Shown here one piece after another: positions 46,745-54,990 of a DNA stretch of 64,000 nucleotides. How positions within the stretch are numbered: position 1 is the stretch's first letter; every line of letters starts with the position of its first letter. The stretch is from Akebia trifoliata. Lineage: Eukaryota > Streptophyta > Magnoliopsida > Ranunculales > Lardizabalaceae. Under the pieces are notes generated by a model. The model was not told where the DNA came from and searched no databases. It saw only the letters and a list, made by a program, of their open reading frames with translations. Made by a program: the position numbers and the translations under genes. Location: positions 12,076,248-12,140,247 of the forward strand of contig CM030710.1 of assembly GCA_017979445.1 (NCBI GenBank), read 5' to 3'.

Positions 46745-47342
46745 CTTGGTAATTTTTTTAAATATTTATTGAAATAGATTTTTATTTTATTTTAAAATTT
46801 CCCCTTTACTTTACTTTAGTTGAAAATGAAAAAAATTTGATTTAATATTTAAATTATATTTTTTTTACCAAATAGAAAAAAAAATTCTACATAAAATTAA
46901 GTTAAATTAAAAATATAAAATGTGACGTTTCATCATAAATATTAAGGGCTATTTTAAATATTATTTTCTTATATCGTAAAAAAAATTAATTCGGAGATCA
47001 ATCGTTTACTAGTTTCAAAATTAAAACAAAATTTATCCTTGAATGGTATGTTTGCAATTTAGCCTATGATTTTCATAAATCTCTCGAAATATTTACTCTG
47101 CAATCAATCGTAACTTGAATGTAAAGGAATCCAACCCATTCTCATCAGTCATCATCGTTGAATTAAAGAAATAAAAACATTGGAGAAAGATTCTTCTTCT
47201 TTTATTATATAATATATAGTAATAAGTAAAACATGCATTCTATTCCACTACTCCCACAACTCCAACCTTTAAAATCATCAAGCAAAGGAGGAAAAAGAGT
47301 TTATTACAACTCACTCATATATATATATAGTGAGAAGTTGGA
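46421..47342. other. No gene; palindrome, poly-T and 3' flank of the lipid-transfer gene
   Basis: Holds the second palindrome (46534-46562) and CACTAGAAGTGGCG at 46612 with its inverted partner near 46690 (CGCCACTTCAAG), a possible CACTA-type end. A 25-base T run lies at 46715-46739. The last 250 bases, up to the stop codon of the minus-strand lipid-transfer gene, will contain its 3' UTR; no single polyadenylation signal stands out. Confidence 0.4.
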
Positions 47343-47621
47343 TTAACAACTGGGGAAGGGCACACGACATGCGCTTGCCACCTTCCTAGCGTTTGGACTG
47401 TTGACATAGTTCTTGAGGTTGGGGTCCTTCAGATACTGGCAAAGGCATGGCTTTTGCTCCCGTAACTTAGTGCAACAAGCGGCAGATGGTGAATTCCCGG
47501 TTTTGATCGCACTTGCGCAAGGGGCCAACTGGACGACGTTGCAAGTAACTGCCATGGACATAGGTGCTTCTCTAAGAAACAATACTAACCCAAAAACTAT
47601 TACTAATACAGACAGCTTCAT
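47343..47621 (-). CDS. Non-specific lipid-transfer protein, type 2 (nsLTP2), secreted
   Basis: A 92-residue single-exon frame from ATG at 47621 to TAA at 47343. Residues 1-24 form a signal peptide (hydrophobic LSVLVIVFGLVLFL, small residues SMA before the cut). The mature ~68 residues start VTCNVVQLAPC and carry the eight-cysteine motif C-X7-C-X13-CC-X8-CXC-X23-C-X6-C, the exact spacing of type 2 plant lipid-transfer proteins; CLC has the hydrophobic central residue typical of this type. These small all-helical proteins have four disulfides and a hydrophobic tunnel, bind lipids or sterols, and act in the apoplast, for example in cuticle or suberin formation or defence; which applies here is unknown. 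A TATA box lies about 110 bp upstream and a G-box about 250 bp upstream. It is the only intact-looking gene in the window. Confidence 0.93.
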   Translation of the reverse strand: MKLSVLVIVFGLVLFLREAPMSMAVTCNVVQLAPCASAIKTGNSPSAACCTKLREQKPCLCQYLKDPNLKNYVNSPNARKVASACRVPFPSC

Positions 47622-47724
47622 CTTCTTCTACTTTACAATTATAAAAGAAGAAAAATATAGAGAAGAATTTAGACAGAGAGAGAGAGAAAGACTTGGGAGG
47701 TACATTGCATAGGGTGGTCTTTGT

Positions 47725-47734
47725 CCAATTTATA
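47725..47734 (-). promoter_or_regulatory. TATA box of the nsLTP2 gene
   Basis: On the minus strand CTATAAATTGG about 105-115 bp before the start codon. The stretch between includes a CT-repeat (TCTCTCTCTCTCTG), typical of plant 5' UTRs, so transcription probably starts near 47700. Confidence 0.7.
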
Positions 47735-47867
47735 GTCGGTGAGCGGGTGGATTTGTCAGTGGGGGAGTCAAAAATCACGGCTTTTTTCGTTTTCTTATAA
47801 GCTGCCAAACAAACTTTTTTATCCTCCAACATGTCCTTTCACAATGAGTGTGATAGTCAGATTTCCC

Positions 47868-47875
47868 CCACGTGG
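47868..47875 (-). promoter_or_regulatory. G-box/ABRE-like CCACGTGG upstream of nsLTP2
   Basis: Perfect palindrome CCACGTGG followed by CAG, about 135 bp upstream of the TATA box. G-boxes with an ACGTGGC core are bound by bZIP/bHLH factors and often mediate ABA or light responses; many lipid-transfer genes are ABA- or stress-induced. Regulation here is inference. Confidence 0.5.
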
Positions 47876-48271
47876 CAGATTCGATCGACTCTGTTAACGT
47901 GACGATGGGTTCGAGAACTGTACATCTGCATCTTAGAGATATATGATTACCTCGAGATACATAATTTTATGGGGAATGGCAATTTTATACACGAAAGGTA
48001 CATATCTACTATTCCTAAGTCACGTAGGATCCTTAATTATAGGTATGACCCAAGTCCCAAGAGGAACACAATTATTCAATGCAATTCGATAAGAATTGAG
48101 ATCCGAATGAATTAAATTAGACTCATGTCCTTGTATTTTTTTATACAATAATGTGATTTTAATATATATTAATTATTGATGTGTGCACCTACTATTATTA
48201 TTACTATTTACTTCATTAGACAAGTCATGTAATGAAATTAAATTTTTTATATTTATCTTTTTAATATAAAT
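47876..48271. other. No recognised feature (distal upstream of nsLTP2)
   Basis: AT-rich sequence between the G-box and MITE H2. No frame, tandem repeat or TE end was recognised. Confidence 0.4.
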
Positions 48272-48280
48272 AATAAATAA
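48272..48280. repeat. 9-bp target-site duplication of MITE H2 (left)
   Basis: AATAAATAA, repeated exactly at 48669-48677. The site is AT-rich, so chance is a little more likely than for H1. Confidence 0.65.
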
Positions 48281-48668
48281 AGTCAAGATCAAGGGACATA
48301 TGAAAAATATATATGTAAAAATAATGTAACATTAATAAATTTTTAAAATATGGATTAAAAGTTTCGAATTGACTTGATTTTTTGTGATGGGAAGATCATC
48401 CAAAAAAAAAAAAAAATCAATTCAATTTGAAACGTCTAACCTCATTAAAAATGATTTAAAATGTGGACCATCAAATTTTTGTTAATAATTTATAAATCAC
48501 TTTTGATGGATTTAGAAATTTTAAATTGAGCTAATTTTTTGTGAGACTGATCTTCTCATCATAGTGATCATCCTCATAAAAAATCAGCTCAATCCAAAAT
48601 CTCTAATCCATATTTTGAAAAATCATTATTTTCACATATATTTTTACATATATCACTTGAATCGTCCC
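48281..48668. mobile_element. MITE H2: Mutator-like foldback element, 388 bp
   Basis: Terminal inverted repeat GTCAAGATCAAGGGACATAT at the left against the complement of the right end (...CACTTGAATCGTCCC). Both are followed by a TATATGTAAAAATA-like block and ATATGGATTA. The inner double hairpin (GAATTGACTTGATTTTTTGT, GATCATCC) is a diverged copy of that in H1. Flanked by AATAAATAA. It lies about 660 bp upstream of the nsLTP2 start codon. Confidence 0.75.
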
Positions 48669-48677
48669 AATAAATAA
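48669..48677. repeat. 9-bp target-site duplication of MITE H2 (right)
   Basis: AATAAATAA, exact copy of 48272-48280. Confidence 0.65.
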
Positions 48678-48715
48678 TACCTGATAGAAATAGTGTCTTC
48701 CTTAAATCCTTAGTA

Positions 48716-48741
48716 CCCTCCCCCTCCCCCTCCCCCTCCCC
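48716..48741 (-). repeat. (CCCCCT)n tract, G-quadruplex-capable on the minus strand
   Basis: CCCTCCCCCTCCCCCTCCCC on the plus strand; the minus strand has five G-runs of 3-5 separated by single A, which fits a short-loop G-quadruplex. Located 1.1 kb upstream of the nsLTP2 start. Confidence 0.6.
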
Positions 48742-49620
48742 TTTTTTCAAGCAGGCATTTTAGTTGTTGTTAGTTGTTGATAACAAATCATGGTTACATA
48801 AATCTATATAGATCATGAACCCATTAAATAATTCTGAAAATATCATGTTGGTCTCAGCCATATCAACACCTTTGCAACTTAACGCCCAGCTATTTATCTT
48901 CATATTGATGACGTCATTCATAGCATTAATTCCTAATGCCATTCCAAGTCAATGCGCTTTGCCATTTGATTGCTTACAAGTTCACAAGAGCTGATGGGAT
49001 TTACCCATTTACCCTATTACCCTTTTGTCTTCTTCCAAAGACCAACATCACATCAACGATGATGTTTAGGAATGCATCAATATTTTCCTTTATGGCCCAT
49101 ACAACACCCTATCTACGTTGTGGTCCTTGTGGGCCGTAGAATATAAGACAGACATACCACTTTTAAAAAGGCACCGACATTAACAATCCTAATAACACGT
49201 CAAAAAATACGTGATCTTAAATGATCTGACCAAAAAGAAATACAATACACTGGTCATATGTGCAGCACTACATCAAAATTAGGTTTGCCTTTTCCTTTTC
49301 TGATCTCTCCCAGGATGAACACGTTCAGCCTTCCACTTAGGTAGTGTTTGTTTGTGCTATTTTTCAGTATTTATTATTGAAAAAAATTAAATTTAACATT
49401 TTTTTGTCAAAATAACATATTTGTTTACTCTATATTTTCAATACTTATTATTGAAAATAAGTAAAAAAAATTCAGTACTATTTTGATGTTGAAAAAATAA
49501 TGTTAAAGTGGTAAGTACTTTATTTTTTTCAACACGAACAAGTGCGCCCTTTGTTTTTTTGAGCATGGACAAATATGCCATTATTCTTAAAAGGATATTA
49601 CTTTTTATATCTCATAGATA
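48742..49620. other. No gene recognised; possible small MITE at 49350-49560
   Basis: Opposed frames at 48760-49139 have no domain I know. At 49350-49560 GTAGTGTTTGTTTGTGCT is roughly inverted at the right end (GAACAAGTGCGCCC), with AT-rich inverted sequence between (TATTATTGAAAA repeated), suggesting a degenerate MITE. No clear duplication flanks it. Confidence 0.35.
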
Positions 49621-49643
49621 AGTATATAAGCACCCCACAAATT

Positions 49644-49651
49644 AATAAACC
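49644..49651. repeat. 8-bp target-site duplication of the hAT element (left)
   Basis: AATAAACC, repeated exactly at 54527-54534. Eight bases is the hAT-superfamily duplication length. Confidence 0.92.
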
Positions 49652-49868
49652 TAGGGGTGTCAATGGATAGTCGAAATCCGAATTCGAATTCGAATTCGAA
49701 AAATCAGATATTATTCGAAATTTTCAGATATCGGATTCGGATTCGAATGTTATTTTAACATTCGAATGAATTTCGGATACGAATTCGAATGTTACGGTAT
49801 CCGATTCGATAATATCCGCTTCGATTAAAAAACCATATGTTACGTATTCATGTTACACAACAAAAGTT

Positions 49869-49873
49869 ATTTA
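49869..49873. repeat. 5-bp duplication ATTTA of solo LTR R2 (left)
   Basis: ATTTA before TGTAAAATCC, matched by ATTTA at 53940-53944. Low-complexity, so moderate support. Confidence 0.55.
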
Positions 49874-51411
49874 TGTAAAATCCTGAGTTTTCATTCGTAT
49901 CTCGAGGAAATAAATAGTGGAATTTAAGAAAATCTTAAAAGTAGGACTTCGGGGTAAAACTTTAGGATGTTTCTGATCATTTTTAATGGAATTTGATCTT
50001 ACCATTGGATTCAAAATGATCAAAAAGTATATCTTAACCTGTAAGCACGCTCAAATGCGAGTCCGAATATAGAAGTTGCAAAATCCACGATTACCAAGTT
50101 GGACCAGGCTAAAATAGTAAAGTTTTGTTAGAGCAAGAATTATTAAGATTTGATTATACCGTTGGATTCGTAACGAAAAATTATTAAATATGGACTATTT
50201 ATTTATCATTTTTGGAGTACAGAAAGTCAAATTATCGTTAAAAACAAAAATGACATCAATTTTATGGGTCACCTCAAGCCAAAAATCTAAATTTTTGTTA
50301 GAGATAAAAATTGTATAAATTGATCATATAATTAGATTCGGAACAAAAAATTAAATAAAATAGAGTATTCATTCATTACTTTTGAAATCCGAACGGTTAA
50401 GTTATCGTCGATCGAAACAATAGGTAAAATACCGATTTCGTCCCAAGATATATATAAATAAATTTTTTTAATTTTTTTTCATTTTCACCTTCGTTTTAAA
50501 CAAACCAAAATCAGCCAATTTTTTTTTTAAATTCATTTTTTCTTCTAATTTCAACCTCAGATCTCTCATAAACGGCTTGTCGTTGACTTCCGACGTAGAA
50601 GAGGAAATGTCCGCAGCCTCGACATCTACAAAATCCACTTAAATTCCTTTCATTTTCTTTTCTTTTTCACCCTGTATCATCAAAAAATAGTCGTATATAT
50701 ATACGGGGGTTTCGTAACTTCAACCTCGGATTTCATTCGTTTCGGGATCAAACCGTCCTCCGTCATAGAAGGGAGAAATGACGACGATATCGAGATCTTC
50801 GAAACCATCGGTGAAACTCAAAAATCAGCCATCTCTAAATTTAGTCCATGTCGATTTTTGTACCGTTCACCTCAATTTTCGCACACGTGCTACGATCTTT
50901 TCGCACAGAGATTGTTAAGAACTCTCAATTTCTATTAGTAATCGTAGATTGTGAAAATTACATTTAGAATTTTATTAAAAATTTGTAGTGAGTTTCCAAA
51001 AATATAGAATTCAATTGGTTATTTCAAATTCACGTCAGAACTTACATATTTGATATGTTTAATTGTATTTTATAACAAATTACACGTGGGTAGTAATTTT
51101 CATCGGGTTAATTCTGTCAGTTGGGTCCTGTGCACTGCTCGAACCCCGTTTTAATATAAGTTTTGTACTTTTTCAAGGTTTTTGATAAAAATGAACTTCA
51201 TAGTTAGAAAAATGATTTATTATTCAATTAACTCATATTAGGTTGATGAATATCAGAAAGTGGATAGTTTATTTGAGAAATTGAAAATTGTAAAATTCGA
51301 AAAAAAGGAAAAAGGGTATGAAACAGTAAAATGTCAGTCACACCCGAGGGGTGATGTCTGCATTTTACATTATTGTGTTGTGTATATGTTGGTGAACGAA
51401 TATCCAGGGAG

Positions 51412-51416
51412 AGGGT
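51412..51416. repeat. 5-bp duplication AGGGT of nested LTR (left)
   Basis: AGGGT before TGTAGACACC, repeated exactly at 52487-52491. With one copy removed the flanks rejoin family-R sequence as in R1a. Confidence 0.9.
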
Positions 51417-52486
51417 TGTAGACACCCCAATTTGAATGGGCCCTCACTTGAAAGGGCCTGAAAATAACTTCTTTCGATGGATTTGGCCAACGGGCCTCGA
51501 AGGCCCGAAACATTGAAATCATCAATTTTCGTCAAAATCAAGGCCTCTAACACCTCTCAATGGGTTAGTAGGTCCACCAAAAGGATTCGGCACACTCCCA
51601 TCTACCCCGACTCATTTGAAATACCGATTTTCCAACAAAATAAGACAACGGACCCAAAAAGCCCGATTCGCCAACACGTGACATTTTTGATCAAATCAAT
51701 AACTTCAAAAACACAAAAAAATTAAAAAATTAAAAATGTGAGACTTGGGATAACCCACCCCTTATCTATCCTCCACCGCTCCGCCTCGAAATTCGTGAAC
51801 ACCCTAAACCCACCTAAGGCCCACAAGCCCTCAACTCTTTCCTAAATCTATTTTCCAATCTTATCCCTAACCCAAAATCAACTCCACACCACCTAAACCT
51901 AAAACCAACCTACCCTCAAAAACCCAATCCAAAACAAACCCAATCCAAGTCAAAATAANNNNNNNNNNNNNNNNNNNNNNNNNNNNNNNNNNNNNNNNNN
52001 NNNNNNNNNNNNNNNNNNNNNNNNNNNNNNNNNNNNNNNNNNNNNNNNNNNNNNNNNNCATTCATTTTATTTTAAAGTTTAGGATGGTTGGACCCTAAGG
52101 CACATGATCCATTAGGATCATCTCTTTCAATGAGATGATCCTATGATCAAGCTGAAAACAACTCCTATCTAGGGTACAAATGCACCCATGTGGCATTCTT
52201 TTTTTATTTTTATTTTTAAAACAAAAATGATCGAGTTCTGTGAGGTTACCGCCACGTGGCAGGGAGAAAGGGGTGCCTAACCCTTCCCTTTTCTCCAACC
52301 GAGCCGCTTACCCGAATCTCACTGTTTGACCACCTCTATCCATTGTGAGTCACTAAAATGCCAAAAATACTATTTTTTGAAAAATTTACCTCGGGTGACC
52401 ATTCACACCCACTTCCAACTTGAATGGTGGCGACTCCAATATTTAGTAGTTGTGACCGTCCTAACGACGAAAACCACGTAGCTACA
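51417..52486 (+). mobile_element. LTR of a second TGTAGACACC family nested in R2 (contains assembly gap)
   Basis: TGTAGACACCCCAATTTGAA at 51417 to CACGTAGCTACA at 52486, with exact AGGGT duplications. It shares GTGGCGACTCCA near its end, and a CCTAACCCTTCCC word corresponding to the CCTAACACCT word of the other families. A run of 100 N (51959-52058) interrupts it, so it is either a solo LTR or a longer element collapsed at the gap. Includes a GCCACGTGGCAG box at about 52250-52261. Confidence 0.85.
51959..52058. other. Assembly gap, 100 N
   Basis: A run of exactly 100 N is a conventional placeholder for a gap of unknown size. Neighbouring frames that include it are meaningless. Confidence 0.97.
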
Positions 52487-52491
52487 AGGGT
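52487..52491. repeat. 5-bp duplication AGGGT of nested LTR (right)
   Basis: AGGGT directly after the CA end at 52486. Confidence 0.9.
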
Positions 52492-53761
52492 TACTGGTTG
52501 CATGTTTATTTACTTTCTGTTAACGCGAGGCACTGTTTACTTTTCCGTTCTGTTATTTATTTTAGGCCGATTGGTCATACTTGCATGGTAGGAAACTAGA
52601 TATTTATTCTCAACTTTGTATTGTTAATTTCTCTTTTATTTTCAAATGAAAATAATCTATATATGTAGCTATTTTGTGAGCTGTTAAAGAATCTGTGAAT
52701 GCCTGAAGGGATAATACGTCATATCATCCGGAGTGGTGTACTATCCTGGAATGTATGGTAGGAACCACCAAGCTCATACGTGATATGGGACTCGTATGAA
52801 AATGGAGTCACAACTGGAATCCAAGTTATTCCTCTCTATCTTTACCAATGAACTTGTAATGTAAATGTGGTCGTATATGAATGGTTTGTATAATTGGGAA
52901 TCACATGCACGCCTGATAGGCATAGTCGAAGATGATTAGTCAGTGATCACTTACAATCTATAGTAGTCGAACGTTCTGACACATCGTAAAGAGACCCATT
53001 GTTTACGATCACATCAAATGACCAGCCTGAGTCGGATAAATAGTCAACCAAACATGGTAAATGCAGCGACTGGCTACAAAATCAGGAACTAAAAGTCAGT
53101 AAAGAATTGTAACATCATGTCCTGACTGGAAGCTATCCAGTCGTGAATCCCAACTCTCTAATTCCACTACTCCACCATGCATATTATGTATATGTTGCCT
53201 TATTTTAATATATAAAATGAAATGCAAGTTTAATGTTCCCATTTGATTTGTATAAAAAGAAAATGCTATACTGAGTACTGTTGATTGATGTAATATCAGT
53301 TTTAAAATGTTTAGTTGCTCATCTTTAACTATATGTACCAGTGCATCATAATTTCTTCTATAAAATTTTGTATATTTTAAAATGATTCAGTATGTTTATT
53401 CGTTCATGTTATGAGAGGTTATGGACAGAAATTACTAGCTTTCCTATTGGGTAACATTGTTACTCACCATTTCCTTATCTATTTTTTTATTTCAGATCCG
53501 AAGCTTGGCATGCAGGTACAAAGCACTAGTGAGAATCATCTGGTAGGTCAGATAGACAACCAGAGTTCATCACTTGGTGAGTATTGGGTTTATAGCCCCT
53601 AGTGTTGTCAATTTGTCCAAGACTATTGTGAATTTTGTCTTGAGTATTAGGACTTCTGTTAGAGTGAGGATGTTTGTATAATTCTGTATTTTGTTATCCT
53701 TCCGTACTCTGATCTATTGTTCATTATTAGATGTATGTAGGCTTCCCTTATCGTTATATTT

Positions 53762-53763
<2 letters not shown>

Positions 53764-53802
<39 letters not shown>
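53764..53802. repeat. (TA)n microsatellite
   Basis: Nearly pure TA repeat of about 39 bases inside R2. A longer (TA)n at 36010-36073 lies in R1a, at a different place in the repeat. Confidence 0.95.
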
Positions 53803-53805
<3 letters not shown>

Positions 53806-54526
53806 ATTTATTAGGTGTAGGTAGAATCGCCTTGGAATGCTAATATAAATAGAGGAGACCATGCCAAAATTTTGATGTGCCACCTAGTACCTCGAGATCT
53901 AACATGGGGAATTGTGTTAGTGTTTGGCGGGACGCCATAATTTATATATATATGATCTCGTGTATTCAAGTTTCACAACGAAATGTAACTCGAAATGTTT
54001 ATCTTCTCTAATCTGTCAACCAAATACTCAGAACCAGCAATCGTAGGTTTCTACTATGCAAGCTTCCACAGCCACCCTCTTCTCCCATCTCTCTCTCTCT
54101 CTCTTTCTCAAAGTAAATTTAAAACCCATTTTTTTTCAATCGTACAAGCTCCATAACCGCCATCGTCTCCGGTCGGCGAGCATCAGGTAGTTTCTTCATT
54201 TCTTTCTCTCTCAGTAAAACCCTTTGTTTTATTTGAATTTTTCATAAATATTTTTTCAAAAATCGAAGGTTATTTTATTTTAAGACTGAAATATGAAGAT
54301 TAAAACTTCTGAAGTTGAAAAAATTAGGAAAATCGATTTTTTCTACATCGAATTAGGAATTTATCGAATCGAATATTATCGGATATCCGATATATTTTTC
54401 GAATTCGAATTCGAATATTGGTTAAAGATATCCAATCGGATTCGAATTCGGATATTAATATTTTTTTTCGGATTCGAATTTGGATATAGCACTATCCGAT
54501 CGGATAGGTATCTGTTGACAGCCCTA

Positions 54527-54534
54527 AATAAACC
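54527..54534. repeat. 8-bp target-site duplication of the hAT element (right)
   Basis: AATAAACC, exact copy of 49644-49651. The same eight bases occur once, uninterrupted, at 54641-54648 in the duplicated MITE arm. Confidence 0.92.
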
Positions 54535-54617
54535 CACACCATGACTAAATTATTATGTCTTATATGGGTTAAAAGTTTTGGAATGAGTTGATTTTTGGTG
54601 ATGATGATCTCCTCATT

Positions 54618-54731
54618 AGTATATAAGCACCCCACAAATTAATAAACCCACACCATGGCTAAATTATTTTGTTTTATAAGGGTTAAAAGTTATGGAATAA
54701 GTTGATTTTTGATGAGGATGATTTCTACAAT
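54618..54731. repeat. Second copy of the 114-bp MITE H3 segment, preserving the empty hAT site
   Basis: AGTATATAAGCACCCCACAA followed by ATTAATAAACCCACACCATG: the same sequence as 49621-49651 joined to 54535 onward, with a single AATAAACC and no insertion. It shows the pre-insertion site and continues into the rest of MITE H3. Confidence 0.85.
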
Positions 54732-54990
54732 GAAGAGATCATTCTCACCAAAAATCAGCACATCTTGAAACTTCCAACCCTATCAAAACAAGTTCAAGAA
54801 CTGTAAATCGTCCTCTTTTTTAAAAATCTATTTTTGACCAATTAGAAGTTTCAAAATGGACTGATTTTTTGTGAGGCTGATCTCTAGACCATATAGACTA
54901 TCCTCACTAAAAATTTGCTAATTCCAAAAACTTTAACCCCTATAAAAAAAGTGGCTATGGTGTGAGTTGTCTTTATTAATTCATAGGGTA

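Larger units (their letters stand above)
49874..53939 (+). mobile_element. Family-R solo LTR R2 inside the hAT element (~3 kb plus nested LTR)
   Basis: Starts TGTAAAATCCTGAGTTTTCA and ends GGGACGCCATA with ATTTA on both sides. Matches R1a (inverted) and R3. The right half (52492-53939) contains GGGTAACATTGTTACTCACC and a short intron-like TTTATTTCAGATCCG, as seen in long LTRs of plant gypsy elements; the lineage is not established. No PBS, PPT or coding sequence. The small frames (for example 53411-53602) have no domain. A (TA)n tract is at 53764-53802. Confidence 0.7.
49652..54526. mobile_element. hAT-type DNA transposon, non-autonomous, ~0.8 kb without nested LTRs
   Basis: Terminal inverted repeats TAGGGGTGTCAA (49652) and TTGACAGCCCTA (ending 54526) with one mismatch, exact AATAAACC duplications outside. 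Subterminal regions are full of short ATTCGAAT/ATCCGA-type words on both sides, as in many plant hAT elements. Own sequence is 49652-49873 and 53945-54526 (about 0.8 kb); the rest is solo LTR R2. There is no transposase. The part at 54055-54200 (CT-rich, then CCGCCATCGTCTCCGGTC and a CAG/GTAG junction) looks like a plant 5' UTR or first exon and may be captured or the remnant of the autonomous element's leader. Confidence 0.9.
49621..54990. mobile_element. MITE H3: foldback element with internal duplication, split by a hAT element
   Basis: Left end CACCCCACAAATTAATAAAC with CACACCATGGC, right end the approximate complement (GCTATGGTGTGAGTTGTC...TTAATTCATAGGGTA, about 54953-54990). The core has the family hairpin (GAGTTGATTTTTGGTGATGA). 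A 114-bp segment of the left arm is present twice: 49621-49651 plus 54535-54617, and again from 54618. The first copy contains the hAT insertion, the second does not. Terminal duplication of H3 itself is not clear. Confidence 0.65.

Noticed and set aside
48760..49139. Opposed 60- and 67-codon frames as a gene fragment
   Set aside because: Neither shows a motif I know and neither has splice or promoter context.
51867..52061. Frame containing X residues
   Set aside because: It spans the 100-N gap.
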